Assembly: GCA_033439255.1 (NCBI GenBank)
Contig: CM065889.1
Span: forward strand, 1,302,001 to 1,366,000
Length of the DNA: 64,000 nucleotides
Reading direction: 5' to 3'
Origin: Hericium rajendrae
Lineage: Eukaryota; Basidiomycota; Agaricomycetes; Russulales; Hericiaceae
Shown here one piece after another: positions 20,831-32,520 of the stretch. Made by a program: the position numbers and the translations under genes. Below the pieces are notes generated by a model, which was not told where the DNA came from, searched no databases, and saw nothing but the letters and a program-made list of their open reading frames with translations. The stretch's first letter is position 1, and each line of letters starts with the position of its first letter.

Positions 20831-23800
20831 TCAGGTATTGTTACGTCTTGAGGCTGCAAATAGAATGCGCAATATGCCCGCCATAATGTGGAGGTGAGGG
20901 CGCAGATAATTAGATTTGGCGTGAAGGGACTTCAGAGCAGCGCCTGCGCAGCTATGTCTTCTTCTTCTTTGAGGGCCTCGACGGGCCTGCTTGAGGCAGC
21001 TCACTGGAACGAGTACATTAGCAAGGCCATTCAAGCAGAAGGCTTCGAAGACGCACCTCTTGCGTTTCGTAGGCTTCTTTTTTAGACCCATAACACTCGG
21101 CGTCCCCGCTCTTGCTGCCTTATGCAGGCGAAGACGATGCAAAACTGCTGAGACGTCGACAACGGCGTCTCTCCATTCCTTCTGCTCTCGGGCTGAGGGG
21201 CGCGGACATGAGAAGATATGCTTTCCCCAGATGGAGAGGCCTGCGAGAATAAGCACGAGCCCAGTGCTCGTCGTCACATCCACGCAGGACCAGTCGAAGC
21301 CTTTGAGTGGTCCTGTTGGTCTTCCTTTGGCATCGACGCTCCGGCCGGCGGGCTGACACTCTGCCCACCATGCCCACCATGCCCTGGTGTATTCAGGCAG
21401 GTCAGCGATGTCCGGGTCCTTGACTCATTTGTTGTTGATCCACGCGCTGATGAGGCCTGGCCTTGTGCTCGAGGCGAAGGCTCCAGCGGCCTTGCCCTTC
21501 GTCACTGCAGCAATCTGTCAAGCAGAGTAAGCCTCGCAGTTCGAAGGACAGAGGACATTGCTTACCTGAAACCCATCTACACGCTGAACCTCCACCCACT
21601 CGCCCACGCATAGCCGCCATTCTTCACCCCAGTCCTTGTCCCTCGTCAAAAATCTATGCGCAGCCTTCATCTTCTCCGGCCAATGCTGCGAGTCCTCGAC
21701 AGAGCCCACGGCTGGTAGCAGCACGGACACAGAGGTGCTAGGGGCAGACGTCGTTACCGGTGCAGGGCGTCCACGCCGACTAGCCTCGTACATGGCTTGC
21801 ACGGCGTTCGGAGGCGGCTGGGAAGGAGGCCACGAGGAAGACGGGGGCGGTCGCATGCGGCGTGCAGCAGGTGCGGGCATAGGTGCAGGCGACGACGACC
21901 TATCAAGGAGCCTCTGTGTGAAGGGAGGGCCCAACGGTGAGCTTGCACCAGTTGGCAGCTGGCGAGCGCAGCCTGCTGACGTCGCGATCGGAGTCCTCGA
22001 TGTGCGGCTCGCTGGGCCGGCGAATGGATTTTCGAGGCTATGTGTCCTGTCCAATTGCTCTTGGCCACTCAGGGCCATCTGCACCCATATGCCTTCCGCT
22101 TCCTCCCACTCTTCTTGATATTTGTCCTCGCACAGCTCCCAAGCTGCCTCTTCAAGCTCTCTGGACAATGCATGGCGAGTCCTGACAAAGGGCCTGCGAA
22201 AGTAAGGCCTTCGCACATAGGTTTCGCCGTGCAACCCACCACCCACCACCCCAACAGAGGGTAGGGGGAAGCAACGTGCGACAAGCGGCTCGATGTCTAC
22301 CAGATGTGGTGAGGACGGAGGCGTAGCTGACCTGTGGATCTCGTCCGATTCGGAGAAAGGAACTGAGTGCTGAGCCGATTGCTGGAGAGCCGGATCAATG
22401 GGAATGCGCCAGGATGCAGCAGAAACACTCTGCCGCTGAGCATGGCTTGCCACGGGAGCTGACGCCAGATGTCTGGCTACCGGCGTGTGGGATATCGGCG
22501 CAAGAGAGGGCTGCGAAATAGAACGCGGGGCTCGTGAAAGGGCGGGACCACGCCTAAGCATGCTGCTTGCAGCCCCAGCAGGCGACGCGATGACCCTACG
22601 CCCCGTTCTGCCGCCTGTGGTCTGCTCGGATTGCGAGGAGCCCGGTAGGAAAAGACAGGGTGGGTGATAGGTCCTGTTGGGAGTCGAAAGGGATTGATCA
22701 CGGCTGACGCGCTCGGGCACCGTGGGCGTTGCGCGGGGGCGTATCTCTGGCGAAGGCCGAGGTAAGAGGGTGCTCATCGGCTGCCCAAAGGTTGATTGCG
22801 GGGACGACGGGGGGGAGAAGTTGTTCGCATGTTGCCCGGGGGGCGATGTGGCCCTGGAAGCATCACGCGGGCTCGACGGTGAAAGGCTTGGGCTAGGAAG
22901 CAGAGAGGCGGCGTGAGAGCGAGACAGACTATCATCTGCGCCCTCTAAGCCCTTATCGGACCTTCCGCTGGAACCCTCGGCACGAACCCCAGCTGAACCT
23001 GGCCGGAAGGCACGCGCAACCCGCTCTTCTGGAGCTGGCAAAGGCTTAAACGTCAGCCTGCGTCAAATCACATTCAAGAAAACCACGCACTGAAGCATTT
23101 AGATGCGAAGGCAGCGCATGCCTCCTCCATGCTATGGAAGCCGGTTGGATCTGCTTCATTCCACTTCAGGGATCTGGAGTCGATCGTGACGCCGGAATGA
23201 ACGCTGAGCGGCGTCAGCGGCACGAACAGAAATTGAGGAGTAACGACACATACCTCTTAACACCGATCTGCCCTTCGCGTTCCGAAACCGGCCCACTCAA
23301 GATGATCGACGCATTCATGCCAAAGAAATCGTACAGAAGATCCGCAAAAGGGCACAAAAAGTACGCGATCTTCGACTGCATCCTGCGAGGCCATCTGTAA
23401 GCACATTTCCACAGGTAAGAAGAGGAGTACGCACTGGTAATAGTATTCAGGGGTTTTCTCTTGTTCCCCAGCATCCTTCAGGCGGGCGTATGCCTCCATC
23501 TGCCTCTCATGCTCCTGCGCCAGATGCTCCTTTAGCCCAGTCTTGAATTCGTTGGTCTGTGAGTCATACACCGCACGCGTGTATGCAGCGCGCAGCTTGA
23601 CCTCAGGAAGCTTGCTCGCCTTCTCGGTCTCTGCGTAGCCATTGAGCCATGATTGATAAACTTGTGTAAAGAGCGCGTCGTCGAAGGTGAGGCCGGCTAG
23701 GATGGAGAGTTGCTCCGACGAGGGCCGAAGGCTGGCTGATGGAAGGGCATTAGCAGCCTCCCACCCTGCCGAAACGCGGGCGAGCACGGCGTAATGCTGC

Positions 23801-24364
23801 CTCGAGAAGAAGTGGTCCTTGTGGGCACGGCGAGGCTTGACAGGCGCCATGTCGACCATCTTCACAAATTGTTTGGCTAGGTCGCCTCCAGAGGAGACCG
23901 TCGCGTCGCCGTTTCCATGTTTTCGAAACCAATCTGACAACCTCTACAATGATATGAGCAAAAACATCTGAGACAGCCCTGAATGTGGGACGTACTGTTC
24001 GCACCCAGTCCCGCTTCCAGCTCTTTAAGTCGGCCTCAGCCTCAGCCTCATCCAGCAGGGCTGGATCGTCTGCCACGTCGGCGGGTTTCGCACGGGGATT
24101 GACTTCGTCGAGGACGAAATCGTCATAACCCAACTCTTCGAAATACTTGTTGGTTGATTTGTCGTAGAAGACGCCAACTGCTCCCCTCACTTTGGATGTG
24201 CTGGCAGTCTGCCAGGAAGTCTTGCGCGCCTCGCAGAACTCGAGTCGGTGTCCAAGTAAGAACGCAGGGCGGCCGCGTTGTTTGCCTACGCTTGCCTGAC
24301 GGGATTTCTTTGCTGGCTGGGTCGTGTTCGTTGACGAGGGGATGGCGCTAACACTGTCCGTCAT
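20831..24364 (-). pseudogene. KDZ-borne accessory gene, unknown function
   Basis: A single multi-exon minus-strand gene. The N-terminal part (24364-23997) reads GHRLEFCEARKTSWQTA and WKRDWVRT, then an intron (GTACGT...TAG, 23996-23944) leads to LSDWFRKHG. A further exon carries EYYYQ. After about 23041 comes a long Ser/Pro-rich linker, then WPEKMKAAHRFL and WGEEWRLCVGEWVEV (about 21640-21570). Past another intron come RPGLISAWI and EYTRAWWAWWAECQP. I recognise the layout from large basidiomycete families of unknown function that accompany transposons, without a defined biochemical role. A TGA at 21425-21427 lies in frame after ISAWINNK, so this copy looks broken unless an unseen intron removes it. 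The exact 3' end is uncertain. Confidence 0.6.
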
Positions 24365-24743
24365 CGGAACCGGGGCCGGCGATGATCAGAGCGTCGAAAC
24401 GGAAGGGAGCTAGGGTTACGATTCTGGATTAGGGTTGGATGTTGAACTTGCGGGCAATCCCGGAGCTGCACCGAACCGACTGAACCACTGAACCAAAATC
24501 GCCCACACGTGATCGTGTATCTACGCCGCGTCCTGGCCTATCGTTTTGAGTCCAGTTGCAACGTCGCGTAGCCCTGTTCGAATTTGCAAGCGAGCTGCGT
24601 TCAGTTCGAGACCTGAGCTTGAGCTTCGATCAATACTGGTGGCTGAGGGAATCCAGCTGTGGTATATAAACCCCCATGAAATGCCCTGTGCTCTTCAGCA
24701 TTCCCCCGTCTTTCTCTCCCCTCCGCGGCGCTCTCTGCTCTTT
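24365..24743. promoter_or_regulatory. Divergent promoter between KDZ cargo genes
   Basis: Separates the start of the minus-strand accessory gene from the first plus-strand gene. A TATATAAA at 24663-24670 is placed about 80 bp before the likely start codon at 24744. No element for the leftward gene is evident. Confidence 0.5.
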
Positions 24744-26093
24744 ATGCCTAGCCCATCGCGGCCCGTCGTACGGCCGACCTTGCCCGACACGTCGCCCCCC
24801 GGAAGCGACGGGGGGTATGCTTCGCCGCTGTCGACCAAGTCGACGACGACGACGACGACTACCACCACCACGTCGACGATGAAGACGACGACGACGTATT
24901 TGGTCGACCCGGATCTTGATAGAATTATTGGGGAGGCTGAGGTATCAGATTCGGGACGTGCCTGTACGTTGCTCATTTCCTGCTTCGCTTCCAATTCTAA
25001 CCCGCGGCAGACATTCCACGTGCGCGCTCATCGTCACGATCCGAGGTCTCTTCCAGCTCTGCTCCCGTTAGCCATCGTCGGCCGCGCGAACGACAGCATG
25101 CAACGTCTCGAAGCCATCATGGGAGTAGTGGTATGCATCTCCCTGGCCGTGCGACACACTGCTAACGGTCGGCAGACAACGAGGCGAAGAACGGGCATCA
25201 CTACAATGTTCAGTCAGGATGGCTGGTGGGAATTTTCTGACACTGGTGCGTTGGTATAGTACGTACGTAGAGATGCTCTCACCCATATGCCGTGTAGGCG
25301 GCGCGCGGCTGCAGCTAGCCAAGGCAAGCCGGGGGGGGAATCGTTCGCCTCCCCAAAACCTAAGCGTTCACGCCCGGCGTCGCCGAAAGGGAAAAATCCT
25401 CCGACAGAACCAGCCGCCACCGCCGGCAATGACGTGGTGGATATCGCTGCTGCCGAAGACTGTGAGGGAGAGGACGGGTGGCTGGTTGCTTGGGCGGTTT
25501 TCCGCGGGTTTTGCCCGGGTGTGTACTACGACCCGTATGTAGTGTCCGCCCATTGTCGACAGCGTCTGACGGCTTCCTTCAGCTTCGACGCGCAGGAGCA
25601 GGTTCGGGGTTGTTGCCAGGGTCTATATGCAGGCTATCATACTTGTCGCGAGGCCTGGGCTGCCTTTCGGCTTTACCGAAAGCTGGGCCTTCAGCACGAG
25701 TGTCCAGATGACTCCCGGGAATGCTGCCCGATTATTGCGCCATGGTGGACCCCGTCGTCGGGGGGCCCTCATACGGATGACGAGGACTCCGTCCACGACC
25801 CTGGCGCTGGCGCTGCATTGGGCGCGCGTGGCCGCAGTTCGCGCTGCGGGTCGAAGGGCAAGGAGCCACGGGGCCATTCATGGGAGGGATACCACATGCT
25901 CCCGAGCATGCATCCAGGCAAGGTTTTCGTTGTGTTTCAAGGGAAATCCCCTGGAGTATACGCCACTCATGACGAGGCACGAGAGCAGGTGCATGGGGTA
26001 TCTCTTAACAACTTCACGAAGTTCAAGTGTATTCGTCTCGCGTGCAATGCTTTTCGCCAGGCCCTCGAAGCGGGATTAGTTTGTGTGCGGGTA
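24744..26093 (+). CDS. RNase H1 N-terminal-like domain protein (multi-exon)
   Basis: Starts at the Met after the TATA box with a Pro/Ser/Thr-rich segment containing a run of Thr; introns are likely at about 24961-25011 and 25129-25173. The last exon (from about 25297) carries two related modules: GWLVAWAVFRGFCPGVYYD...TCREAWAAFRL and KVFVVFQGKSPGVYATHDEA...LACNAFRQA. The pattern K-x-Y/F-V-V-x-x-G-x-x-P-G-V-Y followed by a helix with AF matches the hybrid-binding (viroplasmin-like) domain at the N-terminus of RNase H1, which grips RNA:DNA hybrids or dsRNA. No catalytic RNase H core is present. The precise splicing of the middle exons is not settled. A nucleic-acid-binding cofactor of the element is an inference. 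Confidence 0.55.
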
Positions 26094-26096
26094 TAG

Positions 26097-27007
26097 AATG
26101 CGTGTCATTTTATCTGTTGCTAATCAAACGTCCTTCTTGCGTCTCACATGCTGATTTCATGCCTCTACAATACAGTTTCGTTTCCCATACGTTCGCTCTA
26201 TGTCTGCTTGGCAGCCGCCTTGTTGACTCGTCCGCTTACATATGTTTTTGTGTCGCTTTGATTTTGTATTTGCTCTCCATCGTGCTGTTTGTTTGCTATC
26301 TACTTTCTGTCGCCGAATTAAACACTTTTCCGTGCTCGGTAAACCATGCCTCTGGGCAGAATAATAATAAAAAGTGCCTCTCTTGTTTAGTGTTCACACC
26401 GGCTGCGTGGCACCGCTTGTCAGGCGCGGCTGTATCCGACTTTTCAACTCCGCACGGTCGGAGTGTGAAGGCCTTAAAGGCCCTTCCTCGCCTATTCGTT
26501 GTCTCTCAACCTCTCCGCTCTCCGCCCGTCGTCGTCCTCCTTCGTCGTCAGCCCTGTCCTCCTCAAACCTCCCCTTCTGCAAGCTGGTGAGTCCCTCTTG
26601 TCTATTGGCCTCCGCCTGCGACTGTACGCCTCCAGTTGGGTCTCGCCAAGGCCCAGCAGATGGTTTGCAACGCAGGCGGAGGCCCCCCGTCGCGTCCGTT
26701 TCAGCCTTGCTGACGCGTCATCTCATGTTTTCACCCAAGGGCATCGCTCCGTTGTTGATTCGTCGCGTCAAACACGCGCGACATGGTGCGTTTCTTCTTT
26801 GTGTCCTCCCTCGCCTTCGTTTCCTCTGCGTGCCGCCGGCTGGGCCTTAGTTCGCCTGGCCGGTGTCACTCTGCACAGGCTCCGCGCCCACGTCCCTCTT
26901 CCCCCCTGGTCCAACCTGTGCTTAACGGTTTTTTTTTCTTCTTGTAGACAGCTGGCCTGTGGCGACTGCAGCCACGCGACCACATTCACCAGACGCGATC
27001 TGGCCGT
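26097..27007 (+). promoter_or_regulatory. Spacer and probable leader of the oxygenase gene
   Basis: Pyrimidine-rich non-coding sequence with several GTGAGT/GTGCGT donors and CAG/TAG acceptors (for example a donor near 26590), suggesting 5' untranslated exons before the Met at 27008. No TATA box was recognised with confidence. Confidence 0.35.
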
Positions 27008-27859
27008 ATGTACAATCCGTTCGAGCTCGGAGGGCCCGCAGCGCCGGTGCGTTTGGTTAGCAGCACCGTCGACCTGGGCCCTGGCCTGCTTGCCACGTTT
27101 CGGGAGGAGGATAGGCGTGACGCAGAGGGCCTAGGCGATCACGAGGATGCCGAGCTGGAGCCAGAGGTGAGCTCGGACTCGTCGCGCGCGGCCACGCCCC
27201 CTCCTCGCGGCGGGCGTGTGTTCTCCTCTCCCTTAACTCCCCTCAGCTGGCCTCCAGCTCCTTCTGCCCGTCCTCAGCCTCTCGAATCGCCAGCAACACC
27301 CTCCTCTAGTCGACGCAGGCCATCAGAGTCGCCCTCCCCCTCCCCTGCACAGCCAGGACCTTGCCTCCCCCCCTTATCGCCGATGCCATCGATCCCGACT
27401 GGGACCAGCACCTCCTCACAAACGTCAGCTGTGGCCAAGCACCAGACCCTGGCCAAGACCAAACGCAGGCAGAGGAAACGACGCCGGAGCAAGGTTGAGT
27501 CTGAAGGATCACTGATCAGGCCGAAGCCAAGGTCCTCGCTGTCACGGCATGCCATGATGCCCGCCTTCGTCACCGTCGATTTCGACGCCAGCCTGCTGAG
27601 GTCCGCCAAATGGGCCTATACGGGCGTCCGCACCAAAAGGCTTCGCGACACTCCGTGGACGGCAAGAGAGCTTGTCGAAATGGGGTTTCGCGAGATGGAC
27701 TGGGACGGCTGGTGAGTGCGAGCCCGCCGTCGGTCTACTCGTCTGCTAACAATGCTCTCTCTCGAAAGCATCCCTTTCGCCCTCTGTGACTGGGCAGGCC
27801 GTCTCGTTGCTGTCTTCCCAGGCAGGCCTGCCGGCCCTCATCAGGAAATGAGGAATCTT

Positions 27860-28930
27860 CTGACTAGTCTGATTGTCTGACTTTTGTCTGAGAGTTCTGA
27901 ACAGGTCCATTTGTCTGACTCACATATGAATAAAATAGTGTGTAGATTATTTTGTAAAATCAGAAGAATATCAGATATAAGCAGACCTATCAGATTCTTA
28001 AAAATCTGTCAGATGAAGGTAATTTTGTCAGACATTGAATAAAAGTCAGATTATTGCTACTTTTCAGATAGAGTCAGGTAGGTCTCTATCATCCAGATGT
28101 TTTCAGACATGTCAGATTCTTGAACATCTGTCAGATGAAGGTTATCTTGTCAGACATTGAATAAAAGTCAGATCATTGCTACTTTTCAGATGAAGTCAGG
28201 TAGGTCTCTATCGTCCAGATGTTCTCAGACATGTCAGATTCTTGAACATCTGTCAGATGAAGGTCATCTTGTCAGACATTCAATAAAAGTCAGATCATTG
28301 CTACTTTTCAGATGGAGTCAGGTAGGTCTCTATTGTCCAGATATCTTCAGACATATCAGATTCTTACACATCTATCAGACAATGATCATCTTGTCAGACA
28401 TTCAATAAAAGTCAGATTATAGGTACTTTTCAGATGAAGTCAGGTAGATCTCTATTGTCCAGATGTTTTCAGACTTATCAGATTTTTACATATTTGTTAG
28501 AGAAAGGTAATTTTGTTAGATATCTATTAAAAGTCAGATCATTGGTACTTCTCAAATAAAGTCAGGTATGTCCCTATTGTCCAGATATTTTCAGACTTAT
28601 CAGATTTTCAAACTTTTGTCAGATGTAGATAGGCCTATCAGATGCTGAACAAAAATTAGACAATTGCTACTTTTTAGATAGAGTAAGATAGATCTCTATT
28701 ATCCAAATAATTTAAGATGCATCAGACTTTCTGCACTTATTAGATATCATTAATGTTGTTAGATAAGAAATGCTGCTCAGACACAATCAGATATGTCTCT
28801 ATTATTCAGTGTACCTCAGACACTTCAGATGTTAATGTACTTATCAGACATTAGTAATTTCATCAGATTCTAGATGCAAGTCAGACAAACACTATTTTTC
28901 AGATGAAGTCAGATAGATCTCCATTGAATC
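27860..28930. repeat. TCAGA subterminal array, left arm of T1
   Basis: Includes four or five roughly 115-bp tandem units (28030-28560) with the shared phrases CAGATGAAGTCAGGTAGGTC, GTCCAGATGTTTTCAGAC and GACATTGAATAAAAGTCAGA, becoming more degenerate towards the interior. Confidence 0.85.
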
Positions 28931-29263
28931 AAACTTAAACTTAGATTTAGGCCAAGGATTGGAATTAGATTGGACTTGATTTCAGACTAAGGGAGAGGTT
29001 CACAAGCTATAACCATCATGGCCACCACAAAACTTATACAAAACTCTAGAGCTAAATAATTACATAGGCACAGGGAGTCGTACAGGCCACACGCGAGGTG
29101 TGAACACTGCATCTGCCCGTGCGGGCCCATGCGAGTCTGTGTGCGAGATAGCGGAGGTCCGCGGGAGTTGGGCTGGGCATGAGGTGGAGGGAGATGCAGA
29201 GCATGGGGTGTGAGAGAGGCAGCATGCAGAGGTATGGGTGTTGAGGCAGAATGAATAACGGGA

Positions 29264-29336
29264 AGTACTGCTCGTTATCGAGCAGTACTCCTGTCGTTAG
29301 TGCAGTGAACAGGAAAAATAACAGATCTTTACTTAC
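29264..29336 (-). other. Exon-intron-hairpin module T1-L5
   Basis: Minus-strand donor GTAAGT (complement of 29331-29336), branch-like CTAACG, then hairpin arms AGTACTGCTCG / CGAGCAGTACT at 29264-29289. The farthest module from the divergent start. Confidence 0.6.
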
Positions 29337-29580
29337 CTTTCTGTGCACGGCCTTGCAGTGCCCACGCGCGAAGTAACATGCGCAGCTACGGGCAAGTGTG
29401 GGTAGTGCGAGACCGTGCGGGGCCGTGTAGACAACAGCGAGGGCATGCGAGGCGTACGGGCATGGCGCAGAGGGCGCGGGAGAGGCGAGACATGCACGGG
29501 AGACGGGGCATGGGAGAAGCTGCATGCGATATGCAGAAGTCACGATGGAGAGGTGTGGTGGTTGATGCAGGACAGAAAAT

Positions 29581-29657
29581 GGGGAATACTGCTCGATTAC
29601 GAGCAGTACTCCCCGAGTTAGTACCATAGGCAATATATAATCATTATCGTGACTCAC
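29581..29657 (-). other. Exon-intron-hairpin module T1-L4
   Basis: Donor GTGAGT (complement of 29652-29657), branch CTAACT, hairpin 29581-29614 with 15-bp arms GGGGAATACTGCTCG / CGAGCAGTACTCCCC, one mismatch. Confidence 0.65.
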
Positions 29658-29920
29658 CTTTGCCTCCAGCGAGCCCTTCGGGCTGTCCGTTCATTCCTTC
29701 AGCTTTCAATTTTGTGCAAAAGACGGCGGGGCCGTGCATGTCCGTTGCGCAGCCATCTGGTGTTGTGAGGGGTCATTCGCATCTGTGTTTGGTTGTGTGC
29801 GAGAAGGCGAAGGTGTGTGGGAGGTGTGGGGGTCGCGCTGGGCACGGGCGTGGAGGGAGAGGCAGAGGCGGAGCACACGCGGCATACAGGAGAGGGGTGC
29901 GGCAGATGAGGAAGGAACAG

Positions 29921-29998
29921 AGGGAGTACTGCTCGATCACGAGCAGTACTCCCTGAATTAGTACCATTGATAACATAATACTAGTCGGTTTGACTCAC
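29921..29998 (-). other. Exon-intron-hairpin module T1-L3
   Basis: Donor GTGAGT (complement of 29993-29998), branch CTAATT, hairpin 29921-29954 with perfect 15-bp arms AGGGAGTACTGCTCG. The exon before it resembles that of L4 (GGAGGCAAAG at the donor). Confidence 0.65.
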
Positions 29999-30218
29999 CT
30001 TTGCCTCCAACAATCCCCATGAGCACTCCATTGGTCCTTTCGACTTTCAATTCCATGCACAAAACGGCGGGGGCATCGGGCCATGCGGGATCGTGCGAGA
30101 TCGTGCGGAGGGGCAAAGGCGGGGCATGCGTGGGGAATGGGGCACGGGAGAAGTGGTGTGCAGGCGCGGGGCACAAGAGTCGGGGTGGGGCTGTAGGTCT
30201 TGAGATAGAACACATAAT

Positions 30219-30294
30219 GGGGAGCACTGCTCAATAACGAGCAGTGCTCCCCGAATTAGTATGATCAACAATAGAAGAATGAACGGATACTCAC
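30219..30294 (-). other. Exon-intron-hairpin module T1-L2
   Basis: Donor GTGAGT (complement of 30289-30294), branch CTAATT, hairpin 30219-30252 with arms GGGGAGCACTGCTC / GAGCAGTGCTCCCC, perfect. The stem keeps pairing although its sequence differs from neighbours (GCAC...GTGC for GTAC), a compensated change. Confidence 0.65.
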
Positions 30295-30722
30295 CCGCGA
30301 TTCCTCGAAGCCCCCTCCTCCCTTCAAACCCTCATCCCTCCCGATCTCCTCCGGCCTTCGAATCGATATAGAGTGGACGCGAAGTCGTACGCGCCGGTGC
30401 ATCCGCGTGGGCTCGTGCCCATGCATGCAGGGTCTTGCGCGAGATGAGGAAGGCATGCGGGGTATGAGGCGGACCGTGCGGGGAGATGGGGTACGGGAGA
30501 GGTGGGTGCAGGCAGGGCCATGCAGGCCATGCAGGTCGTGCGAGGTCGCGCAGGTCGTGCGAGGTCATGCGCGAGGCGACAGAGGCGTGCGGGGAGGAGA
30601 TGGAGGCGTGCGGGAATCGAGGTGGAGGCGGAGCACACACGGGGTACGGGGCAGCTTGCGGGGCATGGGGGCACGAGACACGCGACGGACGGGGTGGGGG
30701 TTTGATGCAAACGAGAAAAGGA

Positions 30723-30797
30723 GAGTACTGCTCGTTATCGAGCAGTACTCCCCAAATTAGCACGATAGACAGAAGAATAACAAGAGATATTACTCAC
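30723..30797 (-). other. Exon-intron-hairpin module T1-L1
   Basis: Donor GTGAGT (complement of 30792-30797), branch CTAATT, hairpin 30723-30750 with perfect 12-bp arms GAGTACTGCTCG. The exon before it contains TTTGAAGGCCGGAGGG, a block shared with other modules. Confidence 0.65.
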
Positions 30798-31167
30798 CTG
30801 ATGCTGCTCTGGCCTCCATCAAGTCCCAACACTCTTTAAATCGTCCCTCCGGCCTTCAAATATCCAGAAACGAAGCGATATTGAGGTGAGCAGCAGCAAA
30901 ATTCGACTTAGACGTGAATTCGACTTAGACGTGCAACACGCATCTGGCAGCCACCGGCCCGGTCGGCAATCTCCGACCGGCAATCTCCTCGGTGGCTCAA
31001 GCAATCAGCGCACATCGTTGTTTGTTTGCTCGTTCGTCTCCCTCTCTCCCTCTCTATCCGTCTCCCTTGCTCTCCGCCTCCTTTGCTCTCCGCCTCTCCG
31101 TCTTCCTATTCGTCAAACTGGAGGGAAGGACCGGTTCGAGCTTTTCTCCAGACGTGGAGGTCTTTAG

Positions 31168-31248
31168 GTGAGTAAAGATATCTTTCTTCTATACTTCTTT
31201 GCTCTAACAAAATAACGAGAGTATCGCTCGATATCGAACGATACTCTC
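31168..31248 (+). other. Exon-intron-hairpin module T1-R1
   Basis: Donor GTGAGT at 31168, branch CTAAC near 31204, acceptor AG at 31218-31219, hairpin 31217-31248 with arms GAGAGTATCG(CTCG) / CGA(A)CGATACTCTC. It opens the rightward transcript. Confidence 0.65.
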
Positions 31249-31423
31249 GATGTTCATTTTCTTTCGACACCCTCATCTCACTTCCCCTCCTCGCACCCTG
31301 CCCGCACCCTCGACAGTGCTGCCCTAGCTCGTGTACATCCCCACTTCCGTGACACGTCACCGCCGGGCTCCGCCAGCGCACGCATGCTGTATGATGCTGC
31401 CTGTGCCCGCGTGCGATCTTGCG

Positions 31424-31495
31424 GTGAGTAATACCTTCGTTCTTGTTGTTCACATACTCAATATGAGAGTATCACTTGTTATCATCGAGTGATAC
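31424..31495 (+). other. Exon-intron-hairpin module T1-R2
   Basis: Donor GTGAGT at 31424, then a hairpin with arms GTATCACT / AGTGATAC at 31469-31495. Both arm changes relative to the consensus are CG to CA or TG. Confidence 0.55.
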
Positions 31496-31737
31496 CCCTC
31501 TTTTAGCTTCGCTGACCCACTCATCCCCTTGCCCGCTGCCACATCCCTGCACCCTCTGCTGTGTGCTCACTGCCACAGGTCCACCTAGCATTTGGCACCA
31601 TTGTGGCAACAGGTATGTTTGTTTTCTTTTCAGCCCTGTGACTGCATCTGTAGGACACAGAACACTTACGTTTTGTGTCCTGCAGATGTGCGTATTGCAT
31701 CTTTTCGTTATGATGACAACGTGTAACGAAATATAAG

Positions 31738-31790
31738 GTGAGTAATAGCCATTTTTTCTTGTCACTCTCATATACTAACAGAGTCTTTGC
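31738..31790 (+). other. Module T1-R3, intron without hairpin
   Basis: Donor GTGAGT at 31738, branch ACTAAC near 31780, acceptor CAG near 31787, followed by AGTCTTTGCC; the hairpin is absent. Confidence 0.45.
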
Positions 31791-32079
31791 CCCCATTCTC
31801 TGACCCCTCACGTCACTGCTGCTCCCACTGCTGTTGACTGTCCCTCATCTGCTGCTGACTGTTTCGGCATGCATCTTATGACAAACTACATTTGTTGTTG
31901 GCATGCGGCATGTTTGGCTCAAAGCAGTCACTAATGTTGTGACACTGCCCCCTTTTTTTGTAAAGGATTATCTTTTGCTTGTGCTAGCACCCCTCCAGTG
32001 CCTGTAGCAATAGTGTACTCTTAGTCTAGCCTGTGCAGCTTCAGTGCTTGACTTGTATGATATTGATGTCTGTTTTGAA

Positions 32080-32520
32080 ATGAATGATCTGAACCCTGTT
32101 CTGATGCTGATTTAGTCTGACCTAATTTGAGCCTGAATTATAATCTGATTTATGTCTGAAATAATATTATGTCTGATTGTCAGACTAAAGTCTGACTTCA
32201 GACAAATTTCAACTTTCAGAGAAATTCTGACTTCAGATACAAATAAGATAAATATCAGACACAATCTGACTTCTAGATAGTATCTGACTTCTAGACTTTT
32301 GTCTGACACTCAGAGAATTGTCTGACACTCAGATGACTATCTGACACTCAGATGACTATCTGACACTCAGACAATTATCTGACACTCAGATGACCGTCTA
32401 GAATCAGATGTTTTTGTCTGAAAGACACTGGACGATAGAGACCTACCTGACTCATCTGACTGTCTGATTGTCTGAATCAGATCAAATCAGATATGATCAG
32501 ATACCAATCAGAAATTTCCA
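32080..32520. repeat. TCAGA subterminal array, right arm of T1
   Basis: Repeats of CTGACACTCAGATGACTATC (about 32300-32400) and other TCAGA/TCTGA motifs run up to the right terminus. Confidence 0.8.

Noticed and set aside
24546-25259. 237-residue open frame taken as one exon
   Set aside because: It starts upstream of the TATA box and reads through two likely introns, so only part is coding.
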